A stretch of DNA of 64,000 nucleotides from Gautieria morchelliformis (GCA_015179125.1 WHVA01000380.1:1-64000), one strand, 5' to 3'. Numbered from the stretch's first letter, positions 1 through 10,445 are shown. The notes: generated from the letters alone by a model not told the origin. Numbers and translations are program-made.

Positions 1-2469
1 CACCCAACATGTACGACGTGTCCTTGAAATCCTCCGGGCCAACAACCTGTACCTCAAACCTGAAAAATGCCTATTTGAGCAACTAGAGGTGGAGTATCTC
101 GGCCTCATCCTCTCTCAAGGACAGGTTGCCATGGACCCAGTCAAGGTTGCAGGGGTGCGGGACTGGCCAACACCACGTAACGTCACTGAAGTCAAATAAT
201 TCCTTGGTTTCATCAACTTCTACCGTAGATTTGTGGAAGACTTCTCACACATTGCAAAGCCCCTCAACCAGTTGACAAAACAGGATGCCCAATGGTCTTG
301 GGATCCAAATGGCCCAGAGCAAGCGTCCTTTGACAAGCTCAAACTCCTCATCACCTCAACACCGATCCTTGTCCTCCCTGATCAAGGCAAACATTTCCGT
401 CTTGAAACAGATGCCTCAGCCTATGCCACAGGAGCAGTACTGTCCCAGCTATGTGATGATGGCAAATGGCGGCCTGTGGGGTTTGTCTCCAAAAGCCTCA
501 ATGATGCTGAACGCAACTATGCCATCCATGACAAGGAGCTTCTTTCTGTGATTCGGGGATTAGAGGAATGGCGCCACATCTTAGAGGGAACGAAGCACAA
601 GATTGAGATTCTCAATGACCATCAGAATCTCACCTACTTCCGCACTGCACAAAACCTGAACCGTCGTCAAGCACGCTGGTCACTCTACCTCTCTCGCTTT
701 GATTTTGAGCTGATCCATCGTCCTGGTCGTCATTCAGCCAAGCCTGATGCACTCTCACGACACGTGGATCATAAGCGGGGGGAGGAAGACAACCAAAATC
801 AAGTCTTACTTACCCCTGACTTGTTCCACATCAAGGCGAATCCCCCAGAGGCTGGTGCGCAGTTAGTCCCAGGTGAAGGTGATGCTTTCCTCAATCGAGT
901 AAGGAACTGTGTAGACCGGGATGAAAAGGTTGTCAAGGCTCTCAATGAACTGGGCTCCTCTGGCAATTTACGAGGAGAAGAGTGGTCTGAACAGGATGGG
1001 CTTGTCCTCTATCACAACAAAGTGTATGTGCCGCTTGATGCAAAACTACGACATGACATAGTGAAAGCGCACCATGACATGCCTCTCACCGGTCACCCTG
1101 GTCGTTGGAGAACCACTGAACTAGTTGCTCGGAGTTACTGGTGGCCTGGGATGGGACGTTACATTGCAAATACGTGAAGGCCTGTGACCTGTGCAACCGG
1201 ACAAAAACCTTCCCTGCTTCTCCCATTGGCAAGCTTCTACCAAACCGTATCCCAGACCGTAGATGGCAGGTTATGTCTGTTGACTTGATTGTAGAACTGC
1301 CTACCAGTCATGGCTATGATGCTCTCCTTGTTGTTGTCGATCGCCTCTCAAAGCGTGCACATGTCATTCCCACCACTTCAGATGTAACTTCAGTGGGAGT
1401 TGCCCGACTCTTCCGTGATCATGTTTGGAAACTTCATGGGCTCCCTGAAGAAATCATCAGTGATCGAGGCACACAGTTCATCTCCCAGTTCATGCGTGAA
1501 CTGAACAAACTTCTTGGTGTCAAAGTCGCCGCCTCTACTGCTTATCACCCCCAAACTGATGGACAGACTGAAAGGGTTAATCAGGAGATTGAGCAATACC
1601 TTTGACTATTCATCAACCAGCGTCAGGATGATTGGTTCGAATGGATATCCTTGGCCGAGTTTGCCTATAACAACCGAATCCATGCCTCAACCCAGACTAC
1701 ACCCTTCATGTTGGACAGTGGCCAACATCCAAGGCTGGGACTGGAACCAGTCCGAGAAACTCGACTCGAGGCCCTGGATGAGTTCACAACGCGGATGGAA
1801 GCGGCCACGAGAGAAGCTCGTTCAGCCCTGTCCAAGGCAGCAGAGGACATGGCACGCTTCTATGACGTGCACCATAAAGCAGCCCCAGTTTATAAGCTTG
1901 GTGACAAGGTCTGGCTCAATGCACAAAACATCACAACCACTCGCCCAATGAAGAAGCTAGACCACAAGTGGCTAGGTCCCTACACGGTTAATAAGGTGGT
2001 CTCACGAAATGCCTATGGTCTAAATCTTCCTGCATCCTTTGGTCGCACACATCCAGTGTTCTCTGTCGTCCTGCTTCGGCCATATGAAGATGACCCAATT
2101 CTTGAACGTCATGCCCCTCCACCACCCCCCCCTGTCATACGGGATGGAGCCGAAGAATATGAAGTTGAAAGGATTCTAGACAGCAGGATGTTCCGTGGAA
2201 GGTTGGAGTATCTCGTGCGCTGGAAGGGCTATGGAGCTGCCGACGATCTCTGGCTACCAGCAAAAGATGTCTCTGGGGCAAAGCGACTCATTAAGGAATT
2301 TCACCGGCAAAACCCAGAGGCACCTCAGCGTATCTCAGCAGCCACATACATGTCCCTCCCTTTCCAGAGATTTCAGAACTTCACAGAACCTTCCAGGCAA
2401 ACTCTCTTCGACTGGACAGCAGGCAGGGCTTCTACTCATAATGTCAAGGGTCCAGGACCCCACAGATAA
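1..2469 (+). pseudogene. Ty3/gypsy chromovirus pol (3' part), decayed
   Basis: Pol polyprotein of a chromodomain Ty3/gypsy retrotransposon, entering from the left edge. Order seen: end of reverse transcriptase (FLGFINFYRRF), RNase H (about 360-760; ETDASAYATGAVLSQ), zinc-binding and integrase core (about 1000-1610; SVDLIVELP, DRGTQFIS, YHPQTDGQTERVNQ), integrase C-terminal domain, and a chromodomain (about 2150-2330; EYLVRWKGY). Three breaks are visible: stop TAA at 197-199 where a Q-type codon is expected, a frameshift near 1160-1180, and stop TGA at 1603-1605 where the family has R. Reading resumes in the same frame after each stop. Both stops fit single C-to-T changes. Family assignment is firm; the element cannot be active as it stands. 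Confidence 0.95.
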
Positions 2470-2575
2470 GCGATATCGGCCTCCGCCTAACCAATTCATT
2501 CCGATAAGCTATATATCCCCTCTCCACCTGTGACCGCTCGCTTCCACTGCATCGACCCCACCACATCCATCAACC

Positions 2576-3172
2576 ATGTCCTCGCCCGCTATTGAGCTTG
2601 TCGCCCTCCCCAGCTTCACCCAAAACCTCTCCGACCTGCCAAACATGTCACGTGTCGATCCCACCCTCCTGCACTTCTCCGGCTTCTCGTCATCCAGAGC
2701 AGCCAGTGAAGCCAAGCTACAAAGGATGCTCGACTGCCGTGATCTCGACGTCGCATGGTCTTCAAAGTGGTCCGTCAGCTCTGAGGACCTCACACCAGCG
2801 AACAGTCAGGCGCCCACTCGCCCTGCACTCGCATTCCTCAGACCCCGACACAGACGAGAGAACATGTACTACATCGGCGACCCTGTCTTCCTCAACGATG
2901 GAACCCCCCCGTGTGGAACCCCCTACACTTTCGAAGGCTGGGTGGGGCGACGTTTCCGTAACATGGCAGGAGAGCGAATACGTCGAGCAAGGTTCCGAGG
3001 GCCGCACTTGCCCATGGACCCCAATCCCCCTGAGCTCATCATTGACCTGCGTTACCAGGAAGGGAAGGGTCAGGAGAGATGGTGGTCCCGCCTGTGGCAT
3101 ACTTGGAAACGATGTCTCGGTGGATGTTGGGGGCTAGGTGGCAGCTGTGCTTGTCGGGACGACAAGCATTGA
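2576..3172 (+). CDS. Extra ORF between gypsy pol and 3' LTR (198 aa, unknown)
   Basis: Open frame of 198 codons, starting about 105 bp after the pol stop and ending directly at the purine tract that precedes the 3' LTR, so it lies inside the retrotransposon in the sense direction. I recognise no domain. The N-terminal half is Ser/Thr/Pro-rich, the middle is charged (RRENMYYIGDP, WVGRRFRNMAGERIRRARF), and the C-terminus is Trp/Gly/Cys-rich (CLGGCWGLGGSCACRDDK). Unlike pol next door it has no stop, but overlapping frames here are also long because the DNA is GC-rich, so coding status is not certain. It could be an accessory protein of the element or captured sequence. Confidence 0.5.
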   Translation: MSSPAIELVALPSFTQNLSDLPNMSRVDPTLLHFSGFSSSRAASEAKLQRMLDCRDLDVAWSSKWSVSSEDLTPANSQAPTRPALAFLRPRHRRENMYYIGDPVFLNDGTPPCGTPYTFEGWVGRRFRNMAGERIRRARFRGPHLPMDPNPPELIIDLRYQEGKGQERWWSRLWHTWKRCLGGCWGLGGSCACRDDKH

Positions 3173-3183
3173 GAGGGGGGTGA

Positions 3184-3483
3184 TGTCAGGGTTCACGCGT
3201 TTCCTTCCATAAGTTTCTAATTCCTTCCATGAGTTTCCGTCACTTTCTGTCACATGTCACTTTCTGTCACATGTCACTTTCTGTCACATGTCACTTTCCG
3301 TCACTTTCCGTAACCTTCTACAAGTTTCCATCTCCCCTATTATGTAAGCCTTGCCAGCGCTATAAGACTGTAGCCCGTGTGGTGGCGTTTCCTCAGCTTG
3401 ATCTCTGAGGATACCCACTACACAGGCAAGTCCCCATGTATCTATCGTTGGTAGAGTTATAAACTGAGGATACCCACTACACA
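3184..3483 (+). mobile_element. 3' LTR of the gypsy element, with polypurine tract
   Basis: A purine run (3171-3180, gagagggggg) lies just before TGTCAGGG at 3184, the expected polypurine tract/LTR junction. The right end is probably one of two copies of a 21-bp motif ending CACTACACAG (3405-3425, 3464-3484). Three near-perfect 17-bp direct repeats of CACTTTCTGTCACATGT lie at about 3241-3291, a layout typical of U3 enhancer repeats, followed by a TATA-like CTATAAG near 3360. The exact 3' boundary is not fixed because the partner LTR is outside the window. Confidence 0.6.
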
Positions 3484-3544
3484 GTTGGTCATTGTCCTAG
3501 TATCGGCTCTTATCTCCTTGAGTATCTTTGGTTGTGGCTTCGTC

Positions 3545-3960
3545 ATTAGTGTTGCCCTCACACCAGCGCACGGGGTCGCTGGCACCCGGCGCAGTGTGCA
3601 CTGGTGCACGTCGCTGTCAGCGCAGGCTTGCGCTGGTACCAGCGCTGTCAGCGCAGGCGTGCGCTGGTACCCGGCGCTGTCAGCGTGGGCATACACTGGT
3701 ACCCGGCGCTGTCAGCGCAGGCGTGCGCTGGTACCCGGTGCTGTCAGCGCAGCGTGCGCTGGTGCATGTCATTGTCAGCGCAGGCTTGCGCTGGTACTGG
3801 CGCTGTCAGTGCAGGCGTGTGCTGGTACCCGGCGCTGTCAGCGCACGCGTGCACCGGTGCACGTCGCAGTCAGCGCACTCTTGCGCTGGTACCGGCGCTG
3901 TCAGCGCAGGCGTGCGCTGGTACTCTGCACTGTCAGCGCACCCTTGCGCTGGTGTCAAGT
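3545..3960. repeat. GC-rich palindromic satellite array, block 1
   Basis: About twelve units of 30-36 bp built on GCGCTGTCAGCGC followed by a variable pentamer, then TGCGCTGGTACC. Each unit holds an imperfect inverted repeat (CAGCGCA...TGCGCTG), and the unit junction GGTACC is itself palindromic. Units alternate between a GGTACC type and a GGTGCACGTC type. All frames are long and open only because of the repeat composition. The same repeat recurs at 10370, 12472, 21165, 42318 and 46112. Confidence 0.9.
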
Positions 3961-3965
3961 GTTGG

Positions 3966-4368
3966 TAGCTTTTATAAGTAATGGAATTTGAGTTTGAGCC
4001 TATAACTCGAGGTTCTAAAGCTGAAGGTGATGAAGAAATGAGAATAATCCAGGAGAGCTTATGACTCGAAGCTGGCAAGGAAAAAGGGTGTAATATCGTA
4101 TTTTATTTGTGTGTATAGTCCAAGTATTTAAACAGTGGGAAATAGGATTGAATAACAGGGGAATGTGATGGTACTAGGGGTTAGGGTCAAAATATGATGT
4201 CAGTAATGATGCAGTACACTCCTATATGGCTAATCTTTAGCTCAATGATGATAGGGCTGAATGTATGATAGAATAAGTGATGTCAAACTCACTGACAGGA
4301 TGACTACGCGACTCGATAATTATAATAGACTCATTTGTTCCTTGATGAGAAGATAGCATAGGATCGTT
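3966..4368. other. No recognisable feature
   Basis: AT-rich spacer between the satellite and the LINE tail. I see no coding similarity, RNA gene or clear repeat. Confidence 0.6.
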
Positions 4369-4395
4369 CTTTTTTTTATTTTTATTTTTTTATAT
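4369..4395 (-). other. A-rich tail of the LINE
   Basis: A T-rich run on the plus strand (A-rich on minus) lies about 200 bp beyond the last LINE codon. It fits the 3' end produced by target-primed reverse transcription. Confidence 0.6.
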
Positions 4396-4601
4396 CCAAT
4401 TTTATGTCTTTTGGGGCAAGGCTCTATGTAAGACAAATTTTCTACAAAGCCCCGGTCAACAGGATTGTTCTTTCCACCCTTTCTGCTTCTATCTCTGCTT
4501 GTGCTCTGTGGGCAAGGCCCCGAGCTTGTCCATGCCTTTGGTTGGCGGCGAGGTTTTCTCTTACTTCACGTTCCTCCCTGCCTGTCCCCCAATTCTTCCG
4601 T

Positions 4602-4927
4602 CTACTTCCTGCTTCCCTCCCGTTGCGGTGGCAATGTCAGCTCTCCGTGCGTCTTGGCGAATCTCTTGGTGGCCTGTATATACCTGAATAGGTGTTTCAT
4701 CGCCTTCGGCCTTCCCAGTAGAGTTTCAGCCATCGCAGCTCCTCTTCGCAGCTGCCTCTGTAGCTCCTGTCTGTGCTTATTGTACGCTGGGCATCTGAAG
4801 AGGTAGTGGTATACTGTCTCCTCCGCTTTCTCGCACGCTGGGCACAATGGTGAGTCTGCTTTCCCTATTTTATGTAGATGCTTGTTCAGTGCTGCGTGCC
4901 TGGTTCTGAGTTGCACTAGGATGCTGG
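4602..4927 (-). pseudogene. LINE C-terminal Cys/His module
   Basis: Starts with LVQLRTRHAALNKHLHKIG and carries a C-x2-C-x8-H-x4-C motif (CPACEKAEETVYHYLFRC), the usual C-terminal nucleic-acid-binding motif of fungal LINEs. It is the continuation of the RNase H frame at 6180. Taking out 4933-6174 and one copy of the CGTGT duplication joins the two in frame. Confidence 0.9.
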
Positions 4928-4932
4928 CGTGT

Positions 4933-6174
4933 TGTCATGATTCGTTTATTCTGTGAATCATCCCTCAGCACAAGGCGAATGACTTCCCAAGCCAGCAAAC
5001 GACTTCTTGAACCAGCGAATATCTCGCCAAAATATTCATCGCCATACTGCTTTCACATTCGCTACTTGCATCATTCGCCAGTAGCCATGCCATCAAACAC
5101 GATCAACATCCTTTACCTGGATTGATGGTTCATCACTGGTCCTATCATGAAGTGCAAGGAGGTGCAGGCTGTCATGACTCATTTATTTCTTGTACCCAGC
5201 TATCCCTGTTGTCCCTTTCACCACTCTTCCATGTTCGCGTGTCTTCGCTCCATTCACTCCTCGCTCCATTCGCTATTCGCCACATTCGCCATATGACCAT
5301 TCGCTACTCGCATCATTCGCCAGCAGGCATGCCATCAAACACAATCAACATCCTTTACCTGGGTTAATGGTTCATCACTGGTCCCATCATCTTCTCAACT
5401 CAACCCCTTTGGGTGTTCCTATGTCCAGAATGCATTCGTGAGGCATCCTACCCATAGGTCATGTGGGACCAACCCAGCAGATGAAGAGTCCATGCAGGGT
5501 GGTGTATATGCAGGTCCCAAGGCGTGTTTTCGTACATAGGGGCCTTTGCCTTCTTTCCTCTCCGTCGTTTCATGTTCGCACCCCTCTTCCATTCTATTGG
5601 ATGTCTATTCCATCTATTATGTATCCTGACCATGCACCCCTATCCAACCCTGACTCCAGACGGCCTCTTTCCTATTCGCTAGCACCGTATGAGCATTCGG
5701 TATAAGTAGTCTACATTCGCATGTATATTCTCCAGTTTAATTATCATACGTCCATCTTGCGCAAACTTGACCTTGCTGTGATCATCGTCTTGAGCCTTCT
5801 CCTGTAGATTTCTATCTTCGACCAGAAGAGGACTTAGGCATCACTGGTGAGTTCTCATACTTCATCTTTGTTACCTTAGCCTTCGAGTTATTTTCTGTGC
5901 TGTCAGCGAAGGACTCCGAAGGAGTGCCTTCACCGGCGAAAGGATTGTCGCTACTTAGACAACCTTTCCGTGACACCTTGCACGTTACATCGTCAAGTGC
6001 CACGGGCTATTTTGCTATGACTGTAGATCAGGGCGAATTCCTTTTGAGTAACCCTCTTACTTCTTAATTCGTACCTCTTCAGTACTGTTCGCTGGGCGAT
6101 TCGCTAGATCGCACACGCTATTCGGGCATTTGCCACTAACATGCGATATTAACGCCCAAAATCCAATCTTGACA
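4933..6174 (+). mobile_element. Solo LTR (family B), 1242 bp, TSD CGTGT
   Basis: Begins TGTCATGATTCG and ends CAATCTTGACA, flanked by CGTGT at 4928-4932 and 6175-6179, so it is an LTR-type insertion with a 5-bp duplication and TG...CA ends. No internal pol region is present. It interrupts the antisense LINE. Internally the terminal module starting TGTCATGA occurs twice (4933 and about 5171). Homologous copies lie at 10024-10369 (fragment), 10446-12471, 37590-38862 and 53003-54034. Which strand is the sense of the parent element is not known. Confidence 0.92.
5812..6003 (-). other. Conserved short ORF inside family-B LTR (63 codons)
   Basis: Open frame starting MALDDVTCKVSRKGC and ending SSSGRR. 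The same frame is kept in the three other long copies (10617-10808 plus, 37766-37984 plus, 53636-53854 minus). I recognise no domain. It runs in the direction in which the LTR begins TGTCAAGATTGG. It may be a leader peptide or the start of a gene of the parent element, or just conserved LTR sequence. Confidence 0.45.
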
Positions 6175-6179
6175 CGTGT

Positions 6180-7060
6180 CTCCTTGGTAGTTCTTGGCTG
6201 AGTCTGGCATACGCTGCGGAGGGGATGGATCGGTCGATCTTGTGCGCTATGTGTGCTCGTGGGGACCTATCGAACATCGCTTTCGCCTTTTGCCGTATGC
6301 TTTTTTGGAAACGCTGAAGCTCGGCCGCTTTGCTCTTGGGCAGGACTCCTCTGCATTCGATCGGCATGAACCTCTCCTCGCTTGACTCTCCTCTTGCCGC
6401 CCTCTTGGCCTCTTCATCCACCCTCTCATTTCCCTCTACCCCTTCGTGTCCCGGCACCCACCTCATTATCACTTTCGTCCCGGGCTGCTGCTCTGTAATG
6501 CCTTGGATCTGCCTGTGCAGCGCATTTATCAAGAATTGCGCCGATATCGCCTTCTCCCGTCTGGTGGTCTGTATGGCCACTTGATTGTCTGCTGCTATGA
6601 CATACCTCCTCACCCTCTCAGTGTTCAGCAGTTTGGCTCCCATGGCCGCTCCCACTAGTTCTGCCTCAAATACCGTGCGTTCGTGCTCTTCCCCTAAGTA
6701 TAATCTCACAACCTGTTTCTCCACTCCCCCCCTGTACAACACTGCTGCCACGCCCACGCCTCCCTCTATGTACGACCCGTCCGTGTATACTACGACATCC
6801 GCGGGGTCTGTCAAGAGCTCGTCAATCGCTTGCTGCTTGTCTTTGGGTATATGTATCTGGAACAACGGCATCCATTTCGGCCCGTGCACAACCGTTTGGA
6901 TCTTTTCCATTGCCTCAGGTCATAGTTCGAAAGCATGAAGGATCTCGTGGAGTGGTGACCTGTGCCTCCGTACGTATCTCGCTGCTGCCTTGCGGGCCTT
7001 CGGCGCTAATGGGTGTGTTGGTGGCAAGAAAGCTATTCTTGTTGCCGCTCGGTGGACTGT
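6180..7060 (-). pseudogene. LINE post-RT region and RNase H domain
   Basis: Minus frame of about 290 codons. It opens with the stretch that follows RT in this family (HRAATRIAFLPPTHPLAP), has one TGA near 6930 where R is expected, then a clear RNase H domain: VVVYTDGSYIEGGVGVAAV (catalytic D), TVFEAELVGA (E), IAADNQVAI (D), WVPGHEGVEGNERVDEEAK (last D). The frame continues into the C-terminal module at 4927 once the inserted LTR is ignored. Confidence 0.9.
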
Positions 7061-7064
7061 CAGT

Positions 7065-7827
7065 TCATGTGTAATTCCCAGTGGTCATGGCCCTTAGCTT
7101 TGGTATCTCTTTTGGTAAGGCCATCTGCATGTCATGGTCCGCAATCGCGTTTAGCAGCAGCTGCGCCTCGTCCAGGTTGCTGCGAGTAAATAGGTGCAAG
7201 TTCCTGTTCTCGTCCCACATCGGATGGTGCCGATTGATGTCCCCAAGCGATATACTCCCGCAAACATCATTGTCCTGCCCCCGATCTCTTTTCTCGCTGT
7301 CTCTTATGTGTCTTTGTAAATCCCTTATGCTGTTAGAGTGGGTGCAGTCACAATATATGTTGTATATTAGTACGTTACTGGCTTTGGTCTTTATTTTGAC
7401 CGCTGTTATGTCTGGCGTTCCTGCATCTACTGCCGTCCAGTTGTTTGTGATTGTATTTTTGTTGACCAGTATCATGGACCTCGTTCATTTGGTTTTGTCC
7501 TTGTAGTGCGTGCTTGGATATATCATGTACCATTGTGGTGTGGCTGGCGTTTCCGAGGAAGTCAATGTAGGGCTCTTGTATTGCCACAATGTCATATATG
7601 TTGGGATTTCACTTAGCTAGAAGATCTGTGGTCGCTGTGAGCGACTTGTTGATGTTCTGTTGTCTGACTCGCAAGTGTTTCCTGGGGGTGTTGTCCTCAC
7701 TCATCCGCGGTATAAGTCTGAGTCGTTGTCTCCCTGTTGTTGCCATTCTAGTGGTTCACCCCTTATACCGTATTCATCCAGCCGTGTCTGTCGGCGTTCC
7801 CCGTTCTCCCAGCCAGCGTCGCGATGT
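7065..7827 (-). pseudogene. LINE endonuclease (APE-type) fragment
   Basis: Two overlapping minus frames together cover an exonuclease/endonuclease/phosphatase-type domain as found in LINE ORF2. Visible landmarks: RVRQQNINKSL, YDIVAIQEPYIDFLGNA, VDAGTPDITAVKI, LIYNIYCDCTHS, SLGDINRHHPMWDE (the GD-NRHH element normally carries catalytic residues) and LPTLRAM-like LPKLRAMTTGNYT at the end. A frameshift near 7400 separates the first part from the second. Family assignment rests on motif recognition; the domain is inactive because of the frame break. Confidence 0.85.
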
Positions 7828-9247
7828 TGTTTTGGAACCCGTTGAACTAAACGTAAAACTGTGGTGTTAAACACAATTCTAAAGTTCAATCAGAGATTTG
7901 ACTTTACAAGCACACGCAAGCTTCGAAACTATTTTAATGGAGAACCCAATTAAGAAATTATACTCCGGTGAACAATCAGAATCAGTATTGGTACAGGAAG
8001 TGTAGCAATAGAGATTTAACTGAACACATGTAGTTCTTAGATTGTGCAATACTTTGTGAGGTCAAAGAATGTTATTAGGTGTCCAAGGGTCCAGATACTT
8101 TAAGGAGATAGCTACCTAGAGTCTTAGGACCGCGGGTCGAGTGAATTAAAGACAACAATAATCCCCAAGACGTGAAAAGATAGTTCTGCGCTTGAACTCT
8201 TCCTCAGTTCAAGTATGTCACTATTCTTGTGGCTTTTCTGGTTTTCCAACTCAACAAACGTAGGATATTAACTCACTTACCCTGAGTTAGGTTAACATCT
8301 GCAGTGCGTTGATTGATCAAGAAAGATCAATTACTCAAAAGGCTATTAACCCACTTAACTCAGAGTTAAGTTAATAATCTATTGCATGAATTGAATAACT
8401 AATAACCAAGTCTATTAGATCACTGCTCAGAGTGGCGTCTAATGGTACAGGATTACTAATCAGTTACTCTTAGTAATGTTGCTGTTCGCAGCGCGATTAT
8501 TCAGAGCCTGCTGCAATTAAAATAGAGCACTCTTGTACTTCTCAGAGCCAATCAGAGTTGCTGCAATCTTAGACTGTAGCCAAGTCAGTGAGCCAGTACT
8601 TCGGTACAAGGCTGTGTTGAAGTCACACTACTCAAGGTATGAGTGGTTTGGGTGAAAGATGATTGATTTCTTCACTGCTAAAACTGCAGGCTATTTATAC
8701 TGCATCTATCTAGCTTATGTAACTACTGCTAGGACCCTTGTAGAGGCTTCTACTACTGTGAAGAACCTTGTGGAAGCTTAGAGAAGCTTCAGGAAAGGTT
8801 TGGAAACTATTGGAAGGCTGTGGAAGGTTCTATTGCTATATTGGGTTAAAGTCACAGCTCTGTGACAGTAAAGCTAAGAGTATGTAAGAAACTCCCACGC
8901 TCATGTGATTATCATGTGATGAAGGAAAGTCATGTGACTTCATGCTGGATTGAGGTCATGTGACTGTGTCATGTGATTGTCAGGTGACCGTAGATAATCA
9001 AGTGACTTTGAGGTCAGGTGATTGTCAGGTGACTGTAGATAATCAGGTGACTTTGAGGTCAGGTGATTGTCAGGTGACTGTGGATGATCAGGTGACTTTG
9101 AGCTGTTTTGAGGTCATGTGATAGTCATGTGACCGTGGGGAATTCTTAGCTAAACTATCAAGAGATTGTTGTACCTTGTGGACCCAATGTGAGTGTAGCA
9201 TAGAAATATTAATGCAACCTTTGAGGACATTTGAAACTAATTAACTA
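7828..9247. repeat. 1.4-kb dispersed repeat, copy 1 (LTR-like)
   Basis: Nearly identical to 61516-62884 in the same orientation. The shared segment starts TGTTTTGGAACCCG and ends CTAATTAACTA. It lacks coding frames, has a TATA-like TATTTATAC at about 8693, and ends in a cluster of TCATGTGA/TCAGGTGA motifs (about 8900-9130). The TG start and non-coding length suggest a long solo LTR, but I found no matching target duplication at either copy. This copy has one more TCAGGTGA unit than the other. Confidence 0.85.
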
Positions 9248-9296
9248 CCTAGTAAATGTTCATAAATAGGTAGCTACTTTATGGATGATCCCTAAC

Positions 9297-10022
9297 AGCT
9301 ACCCCGTGAGCTACCCTGTACGCTACCCTATAGTGTACCCTGTGGGCTACCTCATGCACTCCCCTGTATGCCACCCTGTATGCTATCATGTGTGCCACCA
9401 GACACTACCCTGTAGGTTACCAGGTACACTACCCTGTGGGTTACCTTGTATGCTACCCCATATGCTACCCCATATGCTACCCCATATGCTACCCTGTACA
9501 CTACCCAGGACACTACCCGGTATGCTACCCTGTAGGCTACCCTGTATGCTACCCTATTCCCTACCCTGTACACTACCATGTGCACTACCCCATACACTAC
9601 CCTGTGTGCCACCCTGTGCACTACCCTTTACGCTACCCCCTATGCGGTACACTACCCTATGAGCTACCCAGTACACTACCCTATATGCTACCCCATACGC
9701 TACCCTGTATGCTACCCTGTACACTACCATGTGCACTACCCCATACACCACCCTGAGTACCACCCTGTGCACTACCCTTTACGCTACCCCCTATGCGGTA
9801 CACTATCCTGTGAGCTACCCTGTACGCTACCCTATAATGTACCCTGTGTGCTACCCCATATACTACCTTGCTACCCCATACACCACCCTGCACGCTACCA
9901 TGTGCACTACCCCATACACTACCCTGTTGGCTACGCGGTACGCTACCCTGTGAGCTACCCTGTGCACTACCCTATAATGTACCCTGTGGGCTACCTCATG
10001 AACTACCATGTATGCCACCCTG
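9297..10022. repeat. 12-bp minisatellite (CTACCCTGTAYG-like)
   Basis: About 60 units of a 12-bp repeat, consensus GCTACCCTGTAT with variants (GCTACCCCATAT, ACTACCATGTGC). Because the unit is a multiple of three, tetrapeptide-repeat frames stay open on both strands (YPVx on plus, RVxY on minus). A higher-order period of about 150 bp is visible: the block ending CCCCTATGCGGTACACTA recurs at about 9650 and 9800. Probably not a gene. Confidence 0.9.
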
Positions 10023-10023
10023 T

Positions 10024-10369
10024 TGTCATGACCTGTCTATTTGCCTTACCCCGCTGCCTCTACGTTCCCCCTCGTCACTCCCTAGCATCTTCGCCGGAGT
10101 TCACCCCACCCTTCGACCACTCTTCCTCTACGTTCGCTCCATTCGCTGTTCGCCCCATTCTCCGAACAGCTATTCATTGCTCGCACATTTCGCCAGCAGG
10201 CATGCCATCAAATACGATTGATGTCATTTACCCGGCATGATGGTTCATCACTAGCCCCATCATCTTCTCAATCCAACCCCCTTTAGGTGTTCATATGGTT
10301 GGGATGCATTCGCGGGACGTCCTACCTGTAGGTCGTGTGGGATCAACCCAGCAGACCAAGAGTCCACGT
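10024..10369 (+). mobile_element. Family-B LTR fragment (5' end only)
   Basis: Begins TGTCATGACC after the minisatellite and follows the family-B LTR in the same orientation as 4933-6174, then stops at the border of satellite DNA (about 10369). The rest of the LTR is absent. Confidence 0.75.
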
Positions 10370-10445
10370 GTGCGCTGGTACCCGGCGCTGTCAGCGCAGG
10401 CTTGCGCTGGTACCAGCGCTGTCAGCACAGGCGTGCGCTGGTACC
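10370..10445. repeat. Satellite block 2, left part
   Basis: Two to three units of the GCGCTGTCAGCGC satellite. The block is continuous with 12472-12712 once the solo LTR 10446-12471 is removed, as shown by the GTACC duplication at the junctions. Confidence 0.85.

Larger units (their letters stand above)
4369..7827 (-). mobile_element. LINE (non-LTR retrotransposon) relic, RT core deleted
   Basis: Minus-strand non-LTR element reading from 7827 down to an A-rich tail (T-run on the plus strand, 4369-4395). Present: endonuclease domain (7827 to 7065), tail of the RT region plus RNase H (about 7060 to 6180), and the C-terminal Cys/His motif (4927 to 4602). Missing: nearly all of the reverse transcriptase, because endonuclease sequence runs straight into the post-RT region at about 7065. 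The element is cut by a solo LTR (4933-6174) and its 5' end abuts the 1.4-kb repeat at 7828. It cannot move by itself. Confidence 0.85.

Noticed and set aside
3485-3991. Cys/Trp-rich frames over the satellite arrays as secreted peptides
   Set aside because: They are translations of the 30-36 bp GC-rich units and appear at every satellite block in all frames.
9388-10240. Long frames over the 12-bp minisatellite as a structural protein gene
   Set aside because: The frames exist on both strands and in several phases because the unit length is a multiple of three; no start context, intron or family resemblance.
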